Shown piece by piece: positions 45,048 through 56,098 of a stretch of DNA of 64,000 nt; within the stretch, counting starts at the first letter, position 1; every line of letters starts with the position of its first letter. The stretch comes from Puccinia triticina. Lineage: Eukaryota > Basidiomycota > Pucciniomycetes > Pucciniales > Pucciniaceae. A program made the position numbers and the translations under genes. The notes below the pieces were generated by a model that saw only the letters and a program-made list of their open reading frames with translations, ran no database searches and had not been told where the DNA came from. Location of the stretch: the NCBI RefSeq assembly GCF_026914185.1, contig NC_070565.1, positions 5,704,001 through 5,768,000 on the forward strand, written 5' to 3'.

Positions 45048-48000
45048 ATGTCCAACTCAGACGGAGTGGACAACATTAGCTGACAAAACATTCCCTTGCT
45101 CAACGGCAATAACTATGCCCATTGGAGCGATAGAATGATGATCTACCTAAGAGGAAGAAAGCTTTTTGATATCTGCAAAAATGAAATTGATAAAGACGCA
45201 GATGAAGATTCTAAGACCGCTCTTACAGAAGAAAATAACCTGGCTATCTCACTCATCACGGCAAGGCTCGAAGAAAAATGCTTCAACGAGGTTGTCAACT
45301 CAGAAACACGAGATAGCGCCGCTCTTCTTTGGTCAAAAATCGCCGACTGTTACGCCTCCCAGTCAATCATTAATCAAGGACACGTATTCATGAAGTGGTC
45401 CGCCATAAAATATACCGGTGATCTCCAACTCTTCATCAACACCATCAGGAAACAGCTCCGTGAAATCGAACTGGTTGAGAAGAAGATGCCTGGCAATGTC
45501 CTCTCATATGAGATTCTTGGAAAACTCATGGGCAACAAAGAAGTTGATATGATCGTTGACAAGATAGCTCTATCCAAGGAAGCCGTTGCGGCTCCCTACA
45601 GTTGTCTTGATTCCCTCCGATTGTTCAGAACTCATTCCCTTTCCAAAGCGATGCATCAGGATCCCGGAAAACAAAGCGCCTCTGCCCCTTCGAAGTTTCC
45701 GCAGAAAATAGTCCATCTCTGCGGAGGAGACAAGCACAATCCGCTCTCTACCTCTCATCCCAAAAGCAGATGTTACCAGAAATATCCTCATCTTCGAAAC
45801 CAGAAGCCAAAGAATGCCAGCGCGTCACTTGCTCAAGCCTCTGCCTTTGTTGCTTCCGCATCCGGAAATCTTTCCAACAAGACTCTTGTCATGGACACTG
45901 CTGCAACTCATCACATGCTCAGTGATCAAAATCTTTTCCACAAATTGACGATGGAAGACATCACAATCACCACTGGGAACCCTGATGATTCTCTTCTTGC
46001 GAAAGGTCACGGTTCAGCCAAGATTTTTACCAATGGAAAACTCTTGGAACTCTCCGATTGCCTCTTTGTTCCATCAATTTCTCAACAATTGATTTCTCTT
46101 GGTCTTCTCTTTCCTGGGACCCTTGTCATCCAAAAACAAGCTGGATCTTTCTCAGTTTCCGATGGAAATCAAATTATCTTCACCGGAAAAATCATCAATG
46201 GATTACTTCACTCTCAATACTCGGTCCCAACCTCTCTTCTCACCCAAGCCACTACTGCTTCCAACATATGGCATTATCGACTTGGTCATCCGAGTAATCG
46301 ACTTTTGAAAATCATGCGATTATCCTCATCGAATTCGAACGACTCCTGCCAAACAAAATCTGAGGCTCTCGATTCTCTTAAGGCTCTCATTGCCTCCGTT
46401 GAAAACATCCAAGAACAACGCGTGAAGGAGATTGTTTCTGACAATGGAGGGGAGTTCTCAACCAGGCCTTCGAGGATTTCACTTCGGAAAAAGGAATCTC
46501 GCATCTCTTTGCTCCACCTTACACTCCTGAACTTGATGGTTTTGCTGAAAGAGCCAACAGAACTATCCTCGACAAGGCGAGGTGTCTCTTATACACCAGC
46601 AATTTACCAAAGTCGTACTGGGGAGAAGCCGTGAATACCGCAACCTTTCTTTCAAACCTACTTCCCACTCAGTCCCGGTCAAATAAATCTCCATACGAGC
46701 TATGGACGAACTCCAATGCTCCACTACGACGAGTGAAGACCTTTGGTTGTCAAGTCACTATTGCTGTTCCAAAGCACCAAAGGTCCTGGAAGCTCTCAAG
46801 CACCGGTGAACTTGGCATCCTCGTTGGATTTGAAAACAACGGTTCTGTTTACAGGGTCATCAGGATTAGTGACGGGAAACTCATTCGCACCAGGCATGCG
46901 TTATTCAACGAGTTCACTTTTCCGACGCTCTCTTCGCACAAACGTTCTCTTGAGACTCCCAATGATCCCTTGTCACGTTGTGGAACTCCGACCGGTGCTG
47001 GGCCGTCGGCAGTTACTGGAAGGGAGAGTTACGCTGTGCGCTGCCTTCGCGGTGGTCCGGAAAAGATATGAGGAATCGAGGATAGCGGAAGTTGGAGGGG
47101 GATTTGTTGAGAGACGACGAGGTGTAGATTCCCGTCGGCGGTAGTTTGTTGTTGAGGATCTGAAGAGGAAAGGAGTCTGGCAAAGAGGGCCGGAGGATGT
47201 GATCTAAAGAAGGGATTCGGGGAAATGTGACTCAAGGTGCTGAGAGTTTGAACTCAGAAGACACGCGGACTCAGAGAAGGATCAATAAGATTAAGATTCT
47301 GGATGGATGATCTGAAAAACCAAAAGAAAAGGGTTCAGACAAAGTCCATGCCGCCCCATCATCTGAGTTCGAGCTGAACTCAGACTCTGGGGACTGTGAC
47401 ATGTTGTGGACAGGTCATCATACACCTGCGTGCCTCTGCGCGCGCAACAACAAGAAGGAAAAGAGAACAGAACACAACCAAAGAAAACACAAAACAGCAC
47501 ACCAACCCACCACATGCATCTCTATCCAAAAGCGCGCATATAAGAAAAAAAGAAAAGACAAGACAAGAAAGAAAAGGAAGAGACAAAACAGACAAAAAGA
47601 AGGGAAAGAGGGGGGAGGAGATCCTGAAACGCCTTGAGGATCTTGAGGACTGAGTTCTTGAGACTGGGGGATGAAAGCTGACTATCTTGAGGACTGGATA
47701 CACTCTGCGCGCTGCTGATTTGATCTGAATCACCACCTGTACCATTTGGTGCACCACAACGTCGGCACCAATCTTTGACCCTATCCAAGATGATGAAGAA
47801 TTTCACGACTGTTCAGAAGAACCTTCCTCTCGACCTGAAGAAGACGATCCTGAAAGCTCTCACCCTGAATCATCAGACAAAAATTCCTCTGAAGCTTCCG
47901 ACACCTCCTCGCTCAAAGATCTCATTCCTGAACCGGCACCAGCTCAAAAATCCAATATTATTTGTGGCGATGTCACCTCTGAAAATATTCTTCACCATCC

Positions 48001-49534
48001 TCGACGACCACAAGCATTCATCATGGATGCGACTAATGGAATCCCAAAACATTTCCACCAAGCCATCAACTGCCACAAAGCTCAGCAATGGATCGCTGCA
48101 ATCAAAAAGGAACTCAATGCCATGGAAACTCTCAAAGTATGGTCGGTTGTAAAAATCATTCCTGGCGTTAAGCTCGTCGGTACCACTTGGGTGTTTCGAA
48201 AGAAAAAGGATGGATCAAGCTCAATCGAATTCAAAGCTCGCTTATGTGCACAAGGTTTTTCTCAAACTTATGGCATTGACTTCTCAAAAACCTTTGCTCC
48301 CACCGGTCGTCTGAACTCACTCTGGGTACTCATATTGTTCGCAGCAGCAATGAACTGGGACATTCAGCAGCTTGATGTGAAGACTGCCTTCCTGAATGCC
48401 AACTTGGAAGAATCGGTTTATCTCTCAATTCCTCAGGGTATCACTGCCAATAAAAAGACTCACTGCCTAAAACTCCACAAAGCCATTTACGGCCTTAAAC
48501 AAGCCCCATTGGCATGGTATAATTGCCTGTCAACTTGGCTTATCAGCACTGGATTTTCCTGCGCTGTCTCCGACCCGTGTGTATTTTATCGACTTTTGCC
48601 CGATCCCATCTATCTCTTCATCCACGTGGACGACATTGCTGTCTTTGGCCCCAAGGTCGAGTCCTTCAAGATTGCAATCAAGGAGGAGTTCAACATGAAG
48701 GACCTCGGCAAGGCAGATCTTCTACTTGGAATCAAGATCCTTCATCAACAAAATGCCATCGTTCTGACTCAACAACACTATGTCAATTCTGTTCTCAATC
48801 TTTATGGGATGAAATCCTGTAGACCTACCGTGAATCCTCTTGTTCCCAACTCTCACCTTGACAAAGCCTCCCAAGAAGAGACTGATGAATTCCTTGCTCT
48901 TGGGGAAAGTTATCGAAGCGCTATTGGAGCACTCAGCTATCTCAGTACCGCAACTCAACCCGACATTGCGTATGTCGTGAGTCACCTGTCTCAATTCCTG
49001 GAATCCCCAGGTATCCATCACTGGAATGCCTTCAAGCATGTGCTTCGATATCTCAGCGGAACACCGGACTACGGCTTAGTATACACTTGCCACTCTCCCT
49101 CTCCTCTGCGTGGTTTCACCAACGCCAACTGGGGAAACTGTCCAGTCACCCAAAGATTGGTCACTGGCTTTCTTGCCTTGGTCAACACTCACCTGGTTTG
49201 TTGGCAAACCAAGAAACAACCGGTCGTGTCTCTTTCCTCATGTGAAGCCGAGTATCAAGCACTCACCGACTTCTCATGCGAACTCCTCTGGCTCCGACAA
49301 CTTTGCATCAAGTTTCATCTCTCGGATACTGACAAACCAACCGTTGTTCATGAAGACAACCAGGGATGCATTGCTGTTGCCAACTTTGAAGCCAACACAA
49401 ACTCAAAGAAGATGAAACACGTTGAGATTCAACTTCATTTCATCCGCGATGTCATCAAGGCTTCGAAAATCATCCTTCAATACACTCCGACAGTTGAAAT
49501 GCTTGCTGATTTTATCACCAAATCGGTTCCTTGA
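45048..49534 (+). pseudogene. Copia gag-pol of element 2, multiply broken
   Basis: From ATG 45,048: TGA after 11 codons (45,081-45,083), then gag, protease (VMDTAATHHML), HYRLGH, and a deletion that removes the CKVC half of the zinc region and the first integrase Asp (near 46,350). SDNGGEF is followed by a frameshift at about 46,458, and then by the rest of integrase in another frame. After ~46,975 a 0.8-kb foreign segment intervenes. From 47,770 the frame gives RT (LFIHVDDIAVFG) and RNase H, ending with TGA at 49,532-49,534 where element 1 has Arg. The RNase H motif reads TNANWGNC against TDADWGNC in element 1, so two acidic residues, one presumably catalytic, are now Asn. Confidence 0.88.
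46975..47770. mobile_element. Unidentified ~0.8-kb insertion in the Copia pol gene
   Basis: Homology to element 1 stops after LETPND (near 46,970) and resumes at PIQDDEEFHD (47,785). The intervening DNA is purine-rich on the plus strand and includes TGTGACATGTTGTGGACAGG at 47,394, directly after GACTCTGGGGAC, which looks like a polypurine tract and LTR start. No coding domain is recognisable. It could be a fragment of another LTR element. Borders are approximate. Confidence 0.5.
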
Positions 49535-49593
49535 CCTGCACTTGTGAAGTCTCTCTCTTCAATTGGACTTTTACGACTAGAGGAAAGGGGGGG

Positions 49594-50256
49594 TGTTGAG
49601 AGTCAAGGTCGCGCCTCAACCTGAGATCACATCCTGTAACCAATCTGTCACACGGATGTCACTCAACGCTCTTCCCTCTTGGTTTTCCTCTAGTCCTTCA
49701 AATATTATTGGCTCATCTTCTCTCAATTGGTCTCGCTCAGTCTCACCAATCTGTCTCTCCCGGTCCCACTCAGTCAATCCGCTCATCTTCTCTCACCTGC
49801 AAACTCCGACTTCCTTTGACACATTTATACTTGACTGCTTGTTCTTTCCGCTCTCTTTCCTCCGGGGAACTCACTTGATAAATCTCTAACCATCAACTTC
49901 GATTCAATAGTCTCCATAAAACTCTCTGACTATCCTGTTCCTCCAGAAGACACTCATCAAATTTGTCTTCAAAATTCTCAAAGCCCTCTCAAGCTCGCCA
50001 AATCTCTCCCTCACTCGATTCTCTTTCTTTGGTCGTATGTTGTGATTTCTCTTCTTCTCTCAAAGTGCCCCTGATTGACATTGTTATTTCCAGTCTGCTC
50101 TTTCTTCCTCTCTCTTTTGTTCATTGTTCTTCTTTGTCGTGCTCTTCTTTGTCGTGTTTGCCTTCAGGTACCTTTTTGTTTCTTTTCTATCTTCTATCTC
50201 TTTTCATTGTTTTTCATCATCTAATATTTGCAATTACTTCAGTTTGATTCATAACA
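49594..50256 (+). repeat. 3' LTR of Copia element 2
   Basis: 663 bp, starting right after the polypurine tract and ending at the GCTCT target duplication. Confidence 0.93.
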
Positions 50257-50578
50257 GCTCTTCCAGATGACCTCACAGTTATCAATCATGTAGAATGAAT
50301 GATTTTTTCAGACTAGCTTGTTTCTTATCATAAATTTCATCACTTCTGTCTACACAAAGCCAACATACAAGCTGCTTCTTACCAAAAAATGAATATATAC
50401 TGCTCATTTGTTTTGTTGAAAAAAACCTGTCTAAGGGCATAAATGTATGCCCATAGACAGTTTTTTCTAACGGCATATGTATGCCCTTATGGAGGTTTTT
50501 CTAGATAGGCATAGTCTGTCTAAGGGCATATAAAAGGTGCTCTCCCAAGGGGTATGCCCTTAGACGGTTTTGACTGTA

Positions 50579-51150
50579 TGTACGTGACATCATGCAGCAC
50601 TGCCCCTGCAGGCTGTGCCCCCACAACTGAATGGTTGCCCACATTTCAGTTCCTTCTAACTCCAATTTGTTTGGCCTTATTACATCACCTGATCATTCCC
50701 CGCACAGCTTATGCACCCCTTGCATGAACTATGACATAATCTAGCACATCCCCTCCTCATGTATGCACCCCTTGCATAAATTATACACAGCCACTCCCTC
50801 TTAACTCCCTCATGTTGTACAGCCCAGGCCAGCTAAAATACCTCACTCAGGGGCTGCCCTGGAGCCAAAATCCCTCACATTTGCCTATGTAAGGAGCTCT
50901 CTCCCCCCCCCCCCCCCCCCATTTGTAGTTGCACAGTTTATTACTCATCAAGTTTTATACTCACCCATCACCCAAAACACTTACGTATCCACTCAACCCT
51001 CTTGCTTACATATAACAAACCTTACATACTGAATAAAAACCTTTTTATACTGTGTCACAAGAAACTTATCTTGAGCTAACCACTCCTATCACTTATTAAA
51101 ACTTGCCACACTTACCTTGGTGGGTCTTGTAGCTGGTAGTATAGAAGGGC
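50579..51150 (-). repeat. Dispersed solo-LTR-like repeat, third copy (inverted)
   Basis: Read inverted, it gives GGGGGGGAGAGAGCTCCTTACATAG, then GAGGGATTTTGGCTCCAGGGC and AGTGAGGTATTTTAGCTGG, matching 29,932-30,060 and 10,335-10,440. GACATCATGCAGC next to the pogo border also matches, inverted, GCTGCATGATGTC at 10,849. It contains a poly-C tract of about 18 near 50,905. Confidence 0.55.
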
Positions 51151-52448
51151 AGAGCTTGCACCTCCTTCATCCCCTTCTCCATTCAGCAAAACAGTTTCAC
51201 AACCACTTTTGAGTCTTACAAAGGAGTCCCCAACATGATAGGATAACCTTTTTTTCAATCGACACTGTATTACCAATTTCAACAACTTGAACTAACGTCA
51301 AAGGAAAACGACTTCTAGCTGCAAAAGGATCAAATTCATCAACAAAATCTACAAACTCAACGGCATATTCAGTTATTCTGTTGGAAAACTAGTCAAATAA
51401 TAGAAACCATCTTACAAAACAAATTACGTACCTCTGAAAAGAAATGTTACAGCTACTCTGAGACAAGGATCTTGAAGAAGCAGCATAACTTATCAAACCA
51501 GGAGACGGGCAGAAAGGACTTAGGAATCTGTTGAAGAGAACTTTGGAACTACTAGAAGGAGCAGCCTTATTTATTAAACCAAAAGACGGGCAGAACAACC
51601 CTAGGAATTTGGATAAATTGGTAGACTGTTGAACAGTACTTCCCAGATTGTTAAGTAATTTTTGATATTGAAATATAATAAATACCCCCCAATTTTCCCT
51701 GGTAAAGAAACCAGAGACCAGATATTATTGTTTCTTTTTCAGAGCACAGTAAAAACAGTTATCAACAGATTGTGATATTACAAAACTAGGAATCACCAAG
51801 ACAACATGAGTTTACCGTTCAGTGCACCAGATTTGGAAAATGGATTTGCTCCTCCATCAACCCCTTTTAGGAACAGACCTGCACCCGGAACTTCAGCCTT
51901 GAATTGGAATACAGTGTGGAACTACTCTTGGGATGAATAGAGCTGGAGAGGGAATGGTGCTTTAATGGGCTGCCTCTCTGGGAACAAGAAAAAGATATAA
52001 GAGTGTGGACTCTTATTGAAAGGTGTGGCTATAGAGAATTCTTGAGGTATGTCTTGAGGGTTACTTTTCTACTAATCTAATATTTTGTACACAGATAACA
52101 AGCTTGTCCAATCTGATTTATTGGCATAAGCAAGCCTAATGATAGGTGACCAGTGATCTGAATTACTTTGACAGGATCTGATTGGGAACAAATGAAGAGG
52201 AAAACAACCCAGTTTATATACACAAGAAGGAGGAGCCATGAGAAAACAAGGATAACCTGAAGGGAAGCATAGAACATTCTACTTCTATAGGATAAAACAG
52301 CCATGTGGTCAGAGTAGTGGGTCAAGGAGTCACTTGATGGTGTAATAGTGGGTGGGGATGATGCCATCTTCTGGGGGCTATGGTGCAATCTTCCTAGTTG
52401 GAGGAGGGGATATGTGAGAGATAACAGGGGTAGAATATTCTATGATCT
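51151..52448. other. Intergenic, no gene recognised
   Basis: No convincing reading frame. Two similar ~65-base segments (around 51,470-51,530 and 51,540-51,600, both with AGACGGGCAGAA) form a weak tandem pair. Confidence 0.35.
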
Positions 52449-52586
52449 AAGATAGGAGTAGTTAGGCGTTTCAGGAAGTGTTTCAGGCAGTGTTCCAGGA
52501 AGAAGTCATCTAGGGATTGAAGATAGGATGAGTTAGGTGTTTCAGGAAGTGTTTCAGGCAGTGTTCCAGGAAGAAATGATCTAGGT
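52449..52586 (+). repeat. Tandem duplication of ~75 bp
   Basis: TTTCAGGAAGTGTTTCAGGCAG and TGTTCCAGGAAGAA occur twice (about 52,467 and 52,542) with conserved surroundings GATAGGA..AGTTAGG. Confidence 0.75.
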
Positions 52587-52899
52587 GGGGTTTGGGGGCT
52601 ATGCCTAGTATAATGTGTATCATGTTGGGTTTGGAGGGTGAAGGGTTTCAAGGGTGCTTATAAATCTTTGAGCACATGGTTCTAAGGAAACACTAGAAGA
52701 AGGGGGTAAAATGTGATCTGGGTAAATGTTTGAGACTAGGGAGAGGGTTTATCCAAGAGAGGGGGAGTGTGGGAGTAGGAAATACTATTATCCAGGGTAT
52801 GACCTTTGAGTGGGGATGTTGAGGGCCTTGGGCTTTGCTGATAAGGGGGCCAGAGGTATGGGATTTAGGCTTGAGGTGTGACAGCCTTGTGATTGATGG

Positions 52900-55363
52900 T
52901 TGCTGGTTTTCTGGGTAGATCAGGATTGGCTTACCACAACGGATACGACAAATCCACCTGCACCACCCAGAAAAGACAAAGGAAAGGGAATTGACCTTCA
53001 ACTCAGAGACCAATATGAAGATGAATTGTCAGATTCAGACAAAACTCCTCAAAACACTAACTTACCACAATGTAACAATACTCCACGTCAACCTATATCC
53101 GGGTACAGAATCCACAACACGGAAAATATTCAAGAAGCTATGTATCAACCTCAATTTCAACAACGACAACAGCCGATTCCACCCCCACCGGTTCAACAAC
53201 CACCTATTCAGCATCCACAAGCTTTTTATCCGCAGTACTACCAACCACCAGCAGTCCAACAAGTCAAACCGGTCATTATTAAGGAACCTGGTCTCTTCTA
53301 TGATGGCAACCAACTCATGAATTTCTTAAAATCTTTCAAAAGAATGGCCAACGCTTTCCAAGCAACAGATTACGATAAGGCACTTCAGATTGGACGATTT
53401 GTGCGGACGGAGGAACTCAAGAGCAAACTTGAGGAGATGGACGGATACAACGACTGCAACTGGAAAATATTACAAAAAGAAATGGTCAAAATGTGGGGTG
53501 ACTTAGATGATACCATTATGTACACCACCGACGACCTAATCAAATTGGCAAAACAACAAGCCAAGAGCGGGATTACAAACTGCCAAGACTTCAAATCTTA
53601 CCTTGGAAAATTCACCTCAATCCTCAAGTACCTTGTCAAGAATGATCATATTAGCAAGGAGAAGGATGTGGCCCTGTTATTCTTAAGTGCCTTTTCAAAC
53701 AAAAGTCAAAGAAGCATTAAATGAACCCTAGTCAACAAAGGACAACTTCCAAAATCCAAGGACGGAAGCAACAAGGCACCCAAATGGGATGATCTTGTGG
53801 CAGCGGCAGAAACCGAAATCCAAATCAATAAAGGCTATGTTAAATTCTCAAGCTTTTCCAAATCAAACCAAGTAATGCAGAAATCTCTAGATGCAAAGAA
53901 AGGCAATAGTCAACAACAAGACAAAATGGTTGCTGAAGCACCCACAGCCAAGGTGGTTGATAACAAAATGGATGAAGTGATGCAAGAACTTGCTGCTCTT
54001 AAACAACAATTGAGAAGTGTTCTACCTGTCTCCTACAATCAACCTGGATCTTCCAACAAACCTGAATTTGCCCACGGAAATACTTGACCAGCAACTCCAT
54101 TATATGAAAGCAAGATTTGCTACTATTGTCTACGGGATGGGCATACAACCTTTAAATGCCCTGATCTAGCTAAGGATGAATGCCAAGGATTAGTGATTTG
54201 CAGGGGCAAGGATTACTTCTTGCCAGAAGGACAACAAATACCTTGGGTATCTTCTAGACCTATACAATCGGTAGTGGCGACAGCTTTGGCGGACCCTCAA
54301 ATGCAAGACGCAATAAGGAATCTGGCGGAATCAAGACAATCTGGAAATGCCTCAACAGGGAATGGTCCAGTTGTGCAAACTTCAGCGCAGACCATTGCCT
54401 AAACTTGGAGCCAAGAACTACCTAAAAACTCACGCAATTACTTGATCTGAGGCCCAGAAAGGTTGTCGTAATGTCTGGATCCAGGAACCCAAAAAAGACA
54501 ATATGGTTGTGGATCAAGAAGACAAGATAGCCGACCTTACTCAAAAGGAAACTCCAAGAAGAGCGCCAGAGAAAGTGTGGAGCCAAGCCCACACTCCACC
54601 CGTTACCCAGAAGGATTCACCGGAAAACGCCTTGCTACATGATTTAGATCATGTCAAAATCCCAACAACATTTTCTCAACTTACAGCTATTTTGCCATCC
54701 TATACAGAGCAGATCATTGCTAAGTTACAAGGACGTCTCCAAGGAAAGAATACCACAACTTACATGGCTACAGAAACTACCAAGGTTGCGGCAGCAATGG
54801 CCAACCCTCCGCAAGAAGAAGATCCATCAGACCCTTGCTACTATAGCTGCGCCTTAGGATACGTAACAGCCAAAATTGGGGGAGCTAATGTTGACTTTAT
54901 GGTTGATTCTGGCTCCATGGTGAATGTCATGCCTCAAACTGTAGCAGATGACTTGGACCTAGAAATAGTATCAGTTAACATACCCATGAAAGGAGTCGGC
55001 AGAGCTAGGTGTGATATAACCGGTGTAGCCAAAAACTGTCCAGTAGGAATTGGCTGATTTTCCAGACCAGCCCATCTTTTTGTTTCACCAAAAGCACAGG
55101 ACTGTATTCTAGGACGACCTTTTCTTTTTGACTACAACTGCACTTTGGAGTACCACAAAACCGGTGAAACACTTTCTTTCCAAGGAACCAAAGGCAGGAG
55201 AATATCTGTTCCCTTAGCTAGGATTGATCACAGAAGAGGCTGGGATAACAGGAAGGACCTTAGTGCCAATTTAATAAGGCCATTTACTGGATCGACTCCT
55301 AACCGGGCAGATAATGAAGAACATCAAATGTTTACAAAGAAATCTATTCAGCATTTTTTATGA
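52900..55363 (+). pseudogene. Gypsy-type gag and protease remnant
   Basis: A Gln/Pro-rich N terminus leads to a gag domain (GLFYDGNQLMNFLKSFKRMA, DYDKALQIGRF, WKILQKEMVKMWGD). A CCHC zinc knuckle (CYYCLRDGHTTFKC, about 54,118-54,160) and a retroviral-type aspartic protease (VDFMVDSGSMVNVMP, near 54,892) follow. The frame is cut by TGA at 53,722, 54,085 and 55,055 and by TAA near 54,400. Sequence recognisable as Gypsy stops near 55,363 before any RT. It differs from the gag at 32,192, so it is a second Gypsy family. No LTR pair was found. Confidence 0.8.
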
Positions 55364-55375
55364 CCCCGGTGTTCA

Positions 55376-55808
55376 CTTAAGGAATAACTCACTAAAGCTA
55401 GTCGAGCGGGTTATATCTTGAACGCTGGGTTTCTTAGACTGGCTCAAAACATTTTTTCTTGACTTATTCATAAAACTACCAAAACAAACTAAAAAATATT
55501 TCTTTAAATTGATGCTATTGAAAAAGAACATATTGATTATTTTCCTTGTACTATTAAAAATATGTAAAACAAGCGCGACTTGATTTACCGATACAAAAAT
55601 GATAAAACACAATAAAAAATTTCAAACTTCCAATTCCGTGCCCGCTGTCCTCAGGTTTGTCTCTCTTTTCTCATCTTTTCTCTTGTCTCCCTCTTCTGTT
55701 TCTTCTTCTTGTTCTCCCAGTATGATGCAATGGATTATCCTTCCCCAACCCTCGAACACCGCCCGCAGCGTGCCCGCTGTCCTCAGCTCTCAGCCCGCTC
55801 TCGCTCAT
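55376..55808. other. Spacer between the Gypsy remnant and the secreted-protein locus
   Basis: AT-rich sequence, then a CT-rich stretch (55,660-55,720). No gene. From 55,809 on the sequence is duplicated at 33,441. Confidence 0.4.
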
Positions 55809-56098
55809 CAGGAGCAAAGTGTGTCAGAAAAGTGTGGAGCCTTAGAAAGGGCATGTATACTGTAGGCATGTGTACCCGGCGGTTCCGGCACCAGAAACCG
55901 GAAGATTTCAGTTTCTGGGACAGCTGATGTTCTTACAGCCGGAGTTCGAAACTCGAGTTTTGAGTTTGTATTTATACCCCTGATGTTAAGGCACAATGCA
56001 CTCAGGCAGACTAGTTTGTGTAGTTTTCCCGCTTGCGTCCCCTTTTCCAAACGATATTAATTAACTTTTGCACTTGAGGCCCTAGTTCGACCAACAAC

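Larger units (their letters stand above)
44321..50256 (+). mobile_element. Complete Ty1/Copia LTR retrotransposon (element 2), nested in the pogo element
   Basis: LTRs of 663 bp (44,321-44,983 and 49,594-50,256) start TGTTGAGAGTC and end ATAACA. GCTCT at 44,316-44,320 and 50,257-50,261 is the target duplication. A polypurine tract (GAGGAAAGGGGGGG) precedes the 3' LTR, and GATTTACAGTCTCGAGC follows the 5' LTR, as in element 1. The LTRs differ at roughly ten sites, more than half of them CpG to TpG/CpA. The coding region has stops, a deletion, a frameshift and a ~0.8-kb insertion. Confidence 0.93.
42168..50298 (+). pseudogene. Pogo-like transposase, interrupted by Copia element 2
   Basis: The first ATG of the frame is 42,168. 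Blocks in order: a Lys-rich linker (42,620-42,760), a helix-turn-helix (KVEVLDWYHKNGKNQLKTA), a second CENP-B-like DNA-binding part (GIPSKDWLKLSAGWLESFKR) and the DDE core (DIFNMDETGIFY, LLVDNFQGH, FAPNLTSHVQQLDARIIK). An apparent intron (GTATGT...TCTTTAG, about 43,312-43,374) splits the first catalytic Asp region from the rest. Stops at 42,928, 43,022 and near 43,560 and a frame change near 44,036 disable it. The Copia insertion at GCTCT falls close to the C terminus; after it the frame resumes and ends at 50,296-50,298. The second Asp lies in VDNFQGH. Confidence 0.8.
41861..50576 (+). mobile_element. Pogo/Tigger-like DNA transposon, carrying a nested Copia element
   Basis: The left end (41,861) begins CAGTAAAAACCGCGTAAGGG and the right end (50,576), read inverted, begins CAGTCAAAACCGTCTAAGGG. 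TA lies on both sides (41,859-41,860 and 50,577-50,578), as expected for the Tc1/mariner-pogo superfamily. GGGCATA/TATGCCC words recur next to both ends and are likely transposase-binding sites. Without the nested 5.9-kb Copia element (44,321-50,256) the element would be about 2.8 kb. The transposase gene is broken. Confidence 0.9.

Noticed and set aside
52900..53724. Host Gln/Pro-rich gene
   Set aside because: A zinc knuckle and retroviral-type protease follow in the same orientation, so it is a Gypsy gag.
3874..55363. TGA as a reassigned sense codon
   Set aside because: The housekeeping genes (CAF17, both hydrolases) read normally without internal TGA, and some use TGA as stop. TGA codons appear only inside decaying elements.
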